Assembly: GCA_964565705.1 (NCBI GenBank)
Contig: CAZMGD010000020.1
Coordinates: forward strand, 1-50,186
DNA length: 50,186 nt
From: CAZMGD01 sp964565705
Lineage (GTDB): Bacteria > Actinomycetota > Acidimicrobiia > Acidimicrobiales > Ilumatobacteraceae
Reading direction: 5' to 3'
Both the position numbers and the translations under genes were made by a program. A model generated the notes under the pieces. That model did no database searches. It was not told the origin of the DNA and worked only from the letters and a program-made list of their open reading frames with translations. Shown in pieces: positions 40,050 through 47,865 of the stretch (position 1 is the stretch's first letter; the number at the start of each line of letters is the position of its first letter).

Positions 40050-41027
40050 ATGGCTCGCGCACCCGACGAGTCCCGCGACGGCGTAGCGCTGACGAACCTC
40101 GACCAGCCGCTGTTCGACGAGGCGGGCGCGACGAAGCGCGAGCTGGTCGATTACCTCGACGCGATCAGCGACCGGATCATCCCGGTGCTGACCGACCGGC
40201 CGTTGTCTGTGATCCGCGTGCACCGAGGTCAGGACGCGTTCATGCAGAAGAACGTCCCCAAGTACACGCCGGGCTGGATCCGCACCGTGTCCGTGTGGGC
40301 GGAGGCGTCGCACCGCAACGTGTCATATGCGTTGTGCAACGACCGTCGCACACTGCTGTGGTTCGCCAACCAGCGTGCGATCGAGTACCACCCCACCCTC
40401 TCGCTCGTCGATCATCCGGAACACGCGACCCACCTCGTGATCGACCTCGATCCGCCCGAGGGTGCACCGTTCGCAGCGGTCGTCGATGTGGCCCGCCTCG
40501 TTCGCCGGGCCCTCACCGACCTGGGCCTCGATGGGGCCGTGAAGACGAGTGGATCCAAGGGCATCCACGTCTTCGTACCCATCGCCGAGTCGGTGTCGGT
40601 CGAGGACGTTGCCGCGGCCACCCGAGCGATCGCCGCCGACACGGCCGCGCTCGATCCGACCATCGCCACCACCGCGTTCCTCAAGGAGGATCGGCAGGGC
40701 AAGGTCTTCGTCGACCCGACTCGCGTCGGCGGCGCGACCGTGGTCGCCGCCTACAGCCCACGCGTGCGCCCCGGTGTGCCGGTCTCGTTCCCGATCGGGT
40801 GGGACGATCTCGACGATGTCGCGCCGCTCGACTTCACGATCCACACCGCGCCGGGTCTCCTCGGCGGCGGGGATCCGTGGGCGGCGGCGATGGCCGCGCC
40901 GCAACGGCTGCCCGACGATCTGGTCGCGCGCGGCCGCGACATCCCCATCCCGCGCATGCAGGCGATGCACGAGGGGCGACGCCGGGCCCGTGCGCGCGAG
41001 GCGCCCTCGACACCGCGAGCAGACTGA
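40050..41027 (+). CDS. ligD: Stand-alone LigD-type DNA polymerase/primase domain
   Basis: A 325-residue archaeo-eukaryotic-primase-like polymerase as found in bacterial end-joining protein LigD. Features: opening LTNLDQPLFDEAGATKRELV, YHPTLSLVDHPEHATHLVI, catalytic acidic motif VIDLDPPEG (D-x-D), TSGSKGIHVFVPI, and downstream VAAYSPRVRPGVPVSFPIGW. The ligase and 3'-phosphoesterase domains of full LigD are absent, and no Ku gene is in the window. Actinobacteria often have such separate PolDom proteins (like PrimC/LigD2). Likely role: gap filling in non-homologous end joining or base-excision repair. The symbol denotes domain kinship, not a full LigD. Confidence 0.9.
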   Translation: MARAPDESRDGVALTNLDQPLFDEAGATKRELVDYLDAISDRIIPVLTDRPLSVIRVHRGQDAFMQKNVPKYTPGWIRTVSVWAEASHRNVSYALCNDRRTLLWFANQRAIEYHPTLSLVDHPEHATHLVIDLDPPEGAPFAAVVDVARLVRRALTDLGLDGAVKTSGSKGIHVFVPIAESVSVEDVAAATRAIAADTAALDPTIATTAFLKEDRQGKVFVDPTRVGGATVVAAYSPRVRPGVPVSFPIGWDDLDDVAPLDFTIHTAPGLLGGGDPWAAAMAAPQRLPDDLVARGRDIPIPRMQAMHEGRRRARAREAPSTPRAD

Positions 41028-41054
41028 CCCAATCGTGACCTACGACCGACCGAC

Positions 41055-41083
41055 GTGACTCCCTACCTACTGGTAGGTAGGCT
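41055..41083 (+). promoter_or_regulatory. Desaturase promoter with palindromic operator
   Basis: GTGACT (41055-41060) and TAGGCT (41078-41083) are 17 bases apart; the latter is eight bases before the ATG. The spacer is filled by the perfect palindrome CTACCTAC-TG-GTAGGTAG (41063-41080), a TetR-type operator shape, so a repressor bound there would block RNA polymerase. Confidence 0.65.
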
Positions 41084-41091
41084 GTGCGTCG

Positions 41092-42009
41092 ATGACTGCA
41101 GGGTTGGTACAGGATCTCGAGCCGACGGTCGAGCGGCTGATGGAGCGTCACCTCGCGACCACGCGTGAGTGGTTCCCGCACGAGCACATCCCCTACAGCC
41201 GGGGCAGGGACTACGAAACCGGCGAAGAGTGGAGCGAGGAGTCCGCCGATCTCGGCGGATCCGTCATCGACAACGCCGTGCGCAGCTCGCTGATCGTCAA
41301 CCTGCTCACCGAGGACAACCTTCCGTACTACTTCCGCACCATCGAGCGGAAGTTCGGTGACGAGGGCGCGTGGGGTGCGTGGTCCAAGCGCTGGACGGCC
41401 GAGGAGGGTCGCCACTCGATGGCGATCTACGGCTACTTGATGGTGACCCGGGCCGTCGACCCCGTCGCCCTGGAGCGCTCGCGGATGCACCAGGTGTCGA
41501 CCGGCAAGGTGCCAGAACCCCACAACCCCGTCGACGGGCTCGTGTACGTGGCGCTGCAGGAGCTCGCGACGCGGATCGCCCATCGCAACACCGGCCGGCT
41601 GCTCGGCGACGGCGCCGGCTACGACGTGATGATGCGCGTCGCCGGCGACGAGAACCTGCACCACCTCTTCTACCGCGACCTCGCCAGCGCAGCGATCGAG
41701 CTCGATCCGTCCGCGGCGGTGCAGGCGATCGAGCGCCAGGTCGTCGAGTTCGAGATGCCCGGCGTCGGCATCCCCGGCTTCGCCGCCCACGCCGCGGCGA
41801 TCTCCAAGGCAGGCATCTACGACCTGGCGATCCACCACGACCAGATCCTCGTGCCCGTCGTGATGCGCCACTGGGCGCTGGAATCGATCACCGGCCTCGA
41901 CGACGACGCCGAGCGCGCCCGCGACCGGCTGCTCGCACGGCTCGCCAAGAGCGAGCGGGTGGCACGCCGCGTCGCCGAGCGCCGAGCCGCGCTCGCCACT
42001 ACGAACTGA
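41092..42009 (+). CDS. Acyl-ACP desaturase (DesA-like)
   Basis: A 305-residue di-iron desaturase that introduces a double bond into acyl-ACP chains. The iron ligands are visible: Glu in LLTEDNLPYYFRTIE, E-x-x-H in WTAEEGRHSMAIYG, Glu in ALQELATRIAHR and E-x-x-H in VAGDENLHHLFYRD. The size and motifs fit the actinobacterial DesA1/DesA2 group (soluble plant-type stearoyl-ACP desaturases). The promoter carries a palindromic operator over the -10 element, so expression is probably controlled by a TetR-like lipid regulator located elsewhere. It is followed by a convergent alcohol dehydrogenase gene. Confidence 0.92.
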   Translation: MTAGLVQDLEPTVERLMERHLATTREWFPHEHIPYSRGRDYETGEEWSEESADLGGSVIDNAVRSSLIVNLLTEDNLPYYFRTIERKFGDEGAWGAWSKRWTAEEGRHSMAIYGYLMVTRAVDPVALERSRMHQVSTGKVPEPHNPVDGLVYVALQELATRIAHRNTGRLLGDGAGYDVMMRVAGDENLHHLFYRDLASAAIELDPSAAVQAIERQVVEFEMPGVGIPGFAAHAAAISKAGIYDLAIHHDQILVPVVMRHWALESITGLDDDAERARDRLLARLAKSERVARRVAERRAALATTN

Positions 42010-42031
42010 CGCTGCCGCCCAACCCCGGGAC

Positions 42032-42958
42032 TCAGGGAGCGAGAACGACCTTGATCGCTCCCGACGCCCGGTCGCCCGCCACTCGGAACGCCTCGGCGGC
42101 ATCATCGAGCGGGAAGCGATGGGTGACGAGCGTGTCGACGATCTCGGGCCTCGCGGCCAGCATCGCCGCCGCCTCGTCGACCTCGCGAACGCCGTCGTGG
42201 CGTTCGTAGGCCATCGCCCCGAGCCACTGCAGTTCCTTCACGAGCGTGATCGCCCCGGGAGCGGGGACGTTGCTGTGGTACACGCCGAGGAGCACGACGC
42301 GACCGCCTGGTCGGGCCAGTTCGGCGCAGCGGGCGAGGCCCGACTCCGAGCCGGCGGCGTCGATCACGACGTCGTACTCGCCGCTGACCACACCGCCGCC
42401 GAGCCGCTCGCCGGCGCCGCGCTGGTGCGGGTGCCGGCACTCCAGGTCGCCACGCAGGCCCTGGTGGGCGAGCGAGGCGACGGCGAGCAGCCCGATCGAC
42501 CCACCGCCGACGACGGCGACCCGCTCACCGTCTTGCACCGCGGCGCGCCGGACGCCGTGCCAGGCGACGGACGCCGGTTCGACCAGGCAGGCGTCGTCGA
42601 CGGCGAGGCCTGCAGGCAGGGCGACGAGGCTCGACGACGGCACCCGCACCCGGTCCGCCAGACCACCGTCGACGAAGATGCCCAGGTTGGCGTGCTCGCC
42701 GGTGCAGCGCTGGGTGTGTCCGGCGCTGCACTCGCCACAGGCACCGCACCAGATCGTCGGCTCCACCGCGTACGGCACGCCGTCGACGATGCCCGCGAAC
42801 TCGTGCCCGTAGGTGAACCCGCCGAGGCCCATCGCCGCGAAGCCCAAGTCGGTGCCGCAGATGCTGCTGGACACGACGTCCATCAGCAGTCCGTCGCCAC
42901 TCGGCTCGTCGACGTCCACCACCTCGGGCCCTGCCGATCCGATCCGCACCGCTCTCAT
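42032..42958 (-). CDS. Zinc-type alcohol dehydrogenase (MDR family)
   Basis: A 308-residue medium-chain dehydrogenase/reductase. Catalytic zinc ligands: Cys in SSICGTDLGF, His-Glu in YGHEFAGIVDG. The structural-zinc loop is complete: CGACGECSAGHTQRC has the four cysteines. The NAD-binding Rossmann motif is VAVVGGGSIGLLAVA, and a second landmark is YDVVIDAAGSESGLARC. It is somewhat shorter than the common 340-residue form because the catalytic domain is compact. Substrate unknown. ATG 42958 is used; a GTG six bases upstream is in frame. It is divergent from the binding-protein gene. Confidence 0.9.
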   Translation of the reverse strand: MRAVRIGSAGPEVVDVDEPSGDGLLMDVVSSSICGTDLGFAAMGLGGFTYGHEFAGIVDGVPYAVEPTIWCGACGECSAGHTQRCTGEHANLGIFVDGGLADRVRVPSSSLVALPAGLAVDDACLVEPASVAWHGVRRAAVQDGERVAVVGGGSIGLLAVASLAHQGLRGDLECRHPHQRGAGERLGGGVVSGEYDVVIDAAGSESGLARCAELARPGGRVVLLGVYHSNVPAPGAITLVKELQWLGAMAYERHDGVREVDEAAAMLAARPEIVDTLVTHRFPLDDAAEAFRVAGDRASGAIKVVLAP

Positions 42959-43076
42959 CTGCACAGTCTGGCTGGTGTGACCGCCGCCCCGGTTGCCGAG
43001 CGGGCGATCGCGTATGGTGGCCGACGTTCGACGGTCCGCGCGAACGCGCAGCGGACACCGCTGGGGAGGGGTTCTC

Positions 43077-44780
43077 ATGACAACGCTCGATGCCGTTCGA
43101 CATCGTCCGTGGCGCCATCGCGTCGCTGCTGCAGTGGCCGCCGCCGCACTGCTCGCCGCCTGCGGTGGTGACGACAGCGACTCGACGGATGACACCGCGG
43201 CCGCGTCCACAGCGGCAGCGACCACCACGATCGCGGCGACGACGACCGCGGGTGGATCGGGCGATGCCGCCACCACGGCGCCGTCGACGACGACCGGCGC
43301 GACGACGACGGTGGGGCCCGACACGCCGACCAAGGGCGGTGACGTGACCGTGCTCGTGTTCAACGAACTGGCCGGCCTCGACCCGGTGAGTGGCACGGGC
43401 GCCGCCGGCGCGGACGGGCAGCGACTGTTCGCGTTCTACGGAGCGCTGATCACCTATGACCCGGCCACCGCCGAGACCGAGCCGCTGCTCGCCGAGTCGC
43501 TGACCGCGGCCGACGACCCGACGACGTGGACCCTCACGCTGCGCGACGACCTCACGTTCTCGGACGGCACGCTGTTCGACGCGGAGGCGGTGAAGACGAA
43601 CTGGGAACGGGCCAAGGATCCAGCCAACCGGTCGCAGGCGATCGCGCTCGCCAACTCGATCGCCGACCTGACCGTCGTCGACGCGCAGACGCTGCAGATC
43701 ACGCTCAGCGCACCCAACGCCCACTTCGACAACGCGGTCGCCCGCCAGACGCTCAACTACATCGCCTCTCCAGCGGCGATCAGCGCCGGCACGCTCGCCA
43801 CCGACCCGATCGGCGCCGGGCCGTTCGTGTTGACGTCGTGGCAGCGCGACGAGGCGATGGATCTGGCCCCCAACCCGGCGTGGCGCGGTTCGGACGGCCC
43901 CTACCTCGACACGCTCACGTTCCGGGTCGTCGGCGACGAGAACCAGCGCGTGAACACGTTCATCACAGGCGACGCCGACCTCTTCTTCACGTCCGCACCC
44001 CAGTCCGTGCAGGAGGCGGAGGACGCCGGCGCCGCCGGCTACGCACACGCCTCGGTGAGTGGCGGCGGCACGATCATCTTCAACACGACCCAGCCGCCGT
44101 TCGACGACGTGCGGGTGCGCAGGGCGATCGCGATCGGCGTCGATCCGGCCATCGCCGTCGAGTCCGTTCGCCCAGGTGCGACCGTCGCCACCAACCCGAT
44201 GGCCGAAGAAAGCCCCTGGTACAGCGCCGACGCCGACTACCCGGCCTACGACGCGGACGAGGCTCAGCGCCTGATCGACGAGTACCGGGAGGACACCGGC
44301 GGTGACCTGACGTTCTCGCTCGGCGGCTTCCCGCAGACCGAGAACGTCGCGCTCGCCGAGTTCTTCCAGACCGCGCTCCAGCAGTACGAAGGGGTGACGG
44401 TGACCGTCGACATCGTCGACGCTCCGACGGCGACGGCCCGGGTGCTGGCCAAGAACTACCAGGCCCACCTGTGGGGATTCCCGGTGCTCGACCCGGACCC
44501 CGGCCTCTACAACGCGTTGCGCAGCGGGCTGCCGACGAACGTGACCGGCTACTCGAACCCGCAGGTCGACGCGCTGCTGGACGAGGCGCGGGTCACCGCG
44601 TCGAACGACGAGCGCAAGCCCTTGTACGACGAGGCGCTCGTGCAGTACGTGACGGACATGCCGTTCTGGCACACGCTGCATCCGACGTTCGGCTACGTGT
44701 ACAGCGAGCGGGTCGGCGGGGTGGAGGTGTACGAGGACGGCATCTTGCGCTCCGACCTCGTCCACGTCGTCGGGGACTGA
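43077..44780 (+). CDS. ABC transporter substrate-binding lipoprotein, peptide/nickel type
   Basis: A 567-residue solute-binding protein of family 5 (SBP_bac_5; peptide, nickel, opine). The lipoprotein signal is clear: basic head, VAAAVAAAALLAACGG with the lipobox Cys near residue 29, then a 50-residue Thr/Ala/Ser-rich linker. The fold shows TWTLTLRDDLTFSDGTLFDA, IGAGPFVLTSWQRDEAMDLA, RVRRAIAIGVDPA and the C-terminal MPFWHTLHPTFGYVYSERVG. No permease or ATPase gene is adjacent, so the rest of the transporter lies elsewhere. GGGGAGGGG is the ribosome site before ATG 43077. It is followed at 11 bases by the sulfatase gene. Confidence 0.93.
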   Translation: MTTLDAVRHRPWRHRVAAAVAAAALLAACGGDDSDSTDDTAAASTAAATTTIAATTTAGGSGDAATTAPSTTTGATTTVGPDTPTKGGDVTVLVFNELAGLDPVSGTGAAGADGQRLFAFYGALITYDPATAETEPLLAESLTAADDPTTWTLTLRDDLTFSDGTLFDAEAVKTNWERAKDPANRSQAIALANSIADLTVVDAQTLQITLSAPNAHFDNAVARQTLNYIASPAAISAGTLATDPIGAGPFVLTSWQRDEAMDLAPNPAWRGSDGPYLDTLTFRVVGDENQRVNTFITGDADLFFTSAPQSVQEAEDAGAAGYAHASVSGGGTIIFNTTQPPFDDVRVRRAIAIGVDPAIAVESVRPGATVATNPMAEESPWYSADADYPAYDADEAQRLIDEYREDTGGDLTFSLGGFPQTENVALAEFFQTALQQYEGVTVTVDIVDAPTATARVLAKNYQAHLWGFPVLDPDPGLYNALRSGLPTNVTGYSNPQVDALLDEARVTASNDERKPLYDEALVQYVTDMPFWHTLHPTFGYVYSERVGGVEVYEDGILRSDLVHVVGD

Positions 44781-44791
44781 CCGCTGGGCCG

Positions 44792-46993
44792 ATGACCGCA
44801 CGCACCTATCACGACGCGACGCCCTGGTGGCCGGACCCGCCCGCCGCGCCGGCCGGCGCGCCCAACGTCGTGCTGATCGTCCTCGACGACGTCGGGTTCT
44901 CGGACCTCGGCTGCTACGGCTCGGAGATCGACACGCCGGCGATCGATCGACTCGCCGACGAAGGGCTGCGCTACACGGCGTTCCACACCACTGCGCTGTG
45001 CTCGCCGACGCGGGCCTGCCTGCTGACGGGCCGCAACCACCACGCGGTCGGCATGGGCGTCGTCGCCAACTGGGACACCGGCTTCGACGGCTACCGGGGC
45101 AAGATCTCGCCGAACGCCGGCACCCTCGCCGAGATCCTCCGCGACGCCGGCTACAACACGTTCGCGGTCGGCAAGTGGCACCTCGTCCCGCCGGAGGAGA
45201 CGACCGCCGCCGGACCGTTCGACCAGTGGCCGCTGCAGCGTGGCTTCGACCGCTTCTACGGGTTCCTCGACGGTGCCACCGACCAGTGGTCACCCGAGCT
45301 GGTCGTCGACAACCACCGCGTCGACGCCCCGACCACCGACGGCTACCACCTCAGCGCCGACCTCGTCGACCGGTCGATCGCGCTCGTGCGCGACCAGCAG
45401 TCGGCGTACCCGGAGAAGCCGTTCCTCCTCTACCTCTGCTTCGGCACCGCTCACTATCCGCTGCAGGCGCCCGCCGATCACATCGCCAAGTACCGGGGTC
45501 GATTCGACGTCGGTTGGGACGAGATCCGATCCGCGCGACTGCGCAAGCAGATCGCCACGGGTGTCGTTCCAGAGGACACCGAGCTGCCGCCGCGCAACGA
45601 CGGTGTCCGGCCATGGGCAGAGCTGTCGGTCGCGGAGCGGGCCGTCGCCGCCCGGCTGCAAGAGGCCTACGCCGGGATGATCGACCACACCGATCGGCAG
45701 ATCGGCCGGCTGCTCGACGAGCTCGATCGGATCGGGGCCAGCGACCACACGTTGGTCGTGCTGCTGTCCGACAACGGGGCAACCCTCGAAGGCGGCCAGC
45801 TCGGATCGCTCAACTACATGCGCTACGTCAACGGGCTGCCGCCCGACTCCCCCGACGAGCTGACCGGCGCGCTCGACCGGATCGGCGGGCCGACCACGAG
45901 CCCGATGTACCCGATGGGCTGGGGCATGGCGAGCAACACGCCGCTCAAGCGGTACAAGCAGAACACCCACAACGGCGGTGTCCGCGACCCCTTCGTCGTG
46001 CGGCTGCCCGGACGGGTGCCCGCCGGTGAGGTCCGCCGCCAGTTCCACCACGCCGTCGACGTGCTGCCGACGGTGCTCGAGCTGGCCGGGATCGCGATGC
46101 CGGACGTGATCGGCGGTCGGCCACAGCTGCCCGTCGACGGTGTCAGCATGGTCCCCTCGTTCGCATCGGCCGAGTCCCGGACGACGAAGTCCACCCAGTA
46201 CTTCGAGATGTTCGGCAACCGGGCGATCTGGCACGACGGATGGAAGGCCGTCGCCTACCACGCTCCCGGCACCGGCTTCGAGCACGACCAGTGGGAGCTG
46301 TACGACCTCGACCACGACGTCGCCGAGTGCCACGACCTCGCCAGCGAACAACCCGAGCGCCTGCGCGGCCTCGTCGAGCTGTGGTGGACGGAGGCCGAAC
46401 GGAACAGCGTGTTGCCACTCGACGACCGGATCATGGAGCGCTTCCTCGTCCCCAAGCCGCGCCCGCTCACCGACCGCAGCCGGTTCGTCTACTACGAGGG
46501 CGCGCAGGTGCCGAGCGTCGCGATGCCCGACATCAAAGACGTCTCCTACTCGATCGTCGCCGAGCTCCACCGTGGCGGCGACGGCGTGATCGTGTCCTGT
46601 GGCGACCGTTTCAGCGGCTTCGTGCTCTCCGTCGTCGACGGACGACCGATGCACGATCTGAACTGCGCCGGCACGCACCACGTGGTGCGGTCCGAGCGGG
46701 CGTTGCCCGACGGGCCGTGCACCGTCGAATACCGCTTCACCAAGTCCGGTGCTCTCGCCGGCACCGGCGAGATCCTCGTCGACGGCGAGGTCGGCGCACG
46801 GGGCGAGATCGCGCCGACGCTGCGGGTGCACCTCTCCCCCGCCGGGCTGACCGTCGGCCGCTCCCCGCTCTCCGAGGTCGGCGCCGAGTACGTCCGACCG
46901 TTCCGGTTCGCCGGCGAGATCGCCAACGTCACGATCACCGTCGACGACGACCGTGGATCCATCGGCGCCGGCGCTCCGGTGTTGTCCGACTGA
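44792..46993 (+). CDS. Arylsulfatase (type I, formylglycine-dependent)
   Basis: A 733-residue alkaline-phosphatase-superfamily sulfatase. The formylglycine motif C70-S-P-T-R (TALCSPTRACLLTGR) is intact. Metal Asp residues are Asp32/Asp33 in VLIVLDDVGFSD, with the active-site Lys in VGKWHLVPP and the Asp-Asn pair in VLLSDNGATLEGG. Residues beyond about 590 form a beta-rich C-terminal domain of the concanavalin-like kind (SYSIVAELHRGGDGVIVS; FRFAGEIANVTITVDD). There is no signal peptide, so it appears cytosolic. A maturation enzyme (FGE) is not in the window. It sits between a solute-binding protein and a TauD-type dioxygenase, which fits sulfate-ester/sulfonate use. Confidence 0.93.
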   Translation: MTARTYHDATPWWPDPPAAPAGAPNVVLIVLDDVGFSDLGCYGSEIDTPAIDRLADEGLRYTAFHTTALCSPTRACLLTGRNHHAVGMGVVANWDTGFDGYRGKISPNAGTLAEILRDAGYNTFAVGKWHLVPPEETTAAGPFDQWPLQRGFDRFYGFLDGATDQWSPELVVDNHRVDAPTTDGYHLSADLVDRSIALVRDQQSAYPEKPFLLYLCFGTAHYPLQAPADHIAKYRGRFDVGWDEIRSARLRKQIATGVVPEDTELPPRNDGVRPWAELSVAERAVAARLQEAYAGMIDHTDRQIGRLLDELDRIGASDHTLVVLLSDNGATLEGGQLGSLNYMRYVNGLPPDSPDELTGALDRIGGPTTSPMYPMGWGMASNTPLKRYKQNTHNGGVRDPFVVRLPGRVPAGEVRRQFHHAVDVLPTVLELAGIAMPDVIGGRPQLPVDGVSMVPSFASAESRTTKSTQYFEMFGNRAIWHDGWKAVAYHAPGTGFEHDQWELYDLDHDVAECHDLASEQPERLRGLVELWWTEAERNSVLPLDDRIMERFLVPKPRPLTDRSRFVYYEGAQVPSVAMPDIKDVSYSIVAELHRGGDGVIVSCGDRFSGFVLSVVDGRPMHDLNCAGTHHVVRSERALPDGPCTVEYRFTKSGALAGTGEILVDGEVGARGEIAPTLRVHLSPAGLTVGRSPLSEVGAEYVRPFRFAGEIANVTITVDDDRGSIGAGAPVLSD

Positions 46994-47004
46994 CGGGCGC
47001 ACGG

Positions 47005-47832
47005 TTGCAGCTGACGCCACTCACCGGCACCATCGGCGCCGTCGTCGAGGACGTCGACCTCCGTGGAACGCTCGCGCTCGAACACGTCCAGGCGCTGAAG
47101 GCTGCTGTCCACGAGTGGCACGTGCTCTTGTTCCCCACCCAACGGTTGAGCGATGCCGAGCACATCGCGGTGGCGGCCGCGTTCGGGCAGCCCAACATCA
47201 ACCCGAACTCCCTGGCGCGAGGCGTCACCCATCCGCTGGAGTGGATCGAGGACAACCCCGACAGCCCACCGAAGACCGACCTGTGGCACACCGACGTGTC
47301 GTTCTCCCCGACGCCTCCGGACTACGCGTTCCTGTCCAACGAGCTCACACCCGAGCGCGGCGGCGACACGACGTGGGTGAACCTCCACGCCGCCTACGAG
47401 GCGTTGTCGCCACCGATGCAGCAGATCGCCGACAGGTTGCACCAGCGCGTCGCACCCGGCGACGGGTTGCGCGAGACGCTGCGACTGCAGTTCGGCGAAG
47501 GGGTCTGGGAACAGGTCACCGACATGTACCAGGGCACGACGCACCCGCTCGTGCGCGTGCACCCCGAGACCGGTCGGAAGTCGCTGTTCCTGTGCGGCGC
47601 CTACTTCCAGCAGCTGGAGGGGTTCACGGCGGAGGAGTCCGACGCCCTCATGCACGTCTTCCGGGCGACGTTGCACGACCCGGCCATACAGTGCCGCTGG
47701 CGTTGGACGCAGGGCGACTTCGCGATCTGGGACGAGCGTTCCACCAACCACCGCGGGCTGGGCGACCACTTCCCGCAGCGGCGCATCGTGCGCCGTTGCA
47801 CCGTCGGCGGATCCAGACCCGTCGGTCCTTGA
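47005..47832 (+). CDS. TauD/TfdA-type 2-oxoglutarate dioxygenase
   Basis: A 275-residue Fe(II)/2-oxoglutarate-dependent dioxygenase. The facial triad is H-x-D in TDLWHTDVSFSPTPP and the distal His in DERSTNHRGLGDH; the 2-oxoglutarate Arg lies in PQRRIVRRCTVGG. Relatives release sulfite from taurine or alkyl sulfonates, or sulfate from alkyl sulfates (AtsK). Following an arylsulfatase by a few bases, a role in organosulfur scavenging is plausible. No ATG or GTG lies at the right place; TTG 47005 gives a normal N-terminus (LQLTPLTGTIGAVVEDV), and a CTG at 46990, overlapping the sulfatase stop, is in frame. Confidence 0.88.
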   Translation: MQLTPLTGTIGAVVEDVDLRGTLALEHVQALKAAVHEWHVLLFPTQRLSDAEHIAVAAAFGQPNINPNSLARGVTHPLEWIEDNPDSPPKTDLWHTDVSFSPTPPDYAFLSNELTPERGGDTTWVNLHAAYEALSPPMQQIADRLHQRVAPGDGLRETLRLQFGEGVWEQVTDMYQGTTHPLVRVHPETGRKSLFLCGAYFQQLEGFTAEESDALMHVFRATLHDPAIQCRWRWTQGDFAIWDERSTNHRGLGDHFPQRRIVRRCTVGGSRPVGP

Positions 47833-47858
47833 CATCACACGCGCGTCGCGCGTATGTT
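47829..47858 (+). promoter_or_regulatory. Methyltransferase promoter with palindrome in the spacer
   Basis: TTGACA (47829-47834, overlapping the dioxygenase stop) and TATGTT (47853-47858) are 18 bases apart. The spacer contains ACGCGCG-T-CGCGCGT (47839-47853), a palindrome with 7-bp arms. The -10 is seven bases before ATG 47866, fitting a leaderless mRNA. Confidence 0.7.
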
Positions 47859-47865
47859 CGATACC

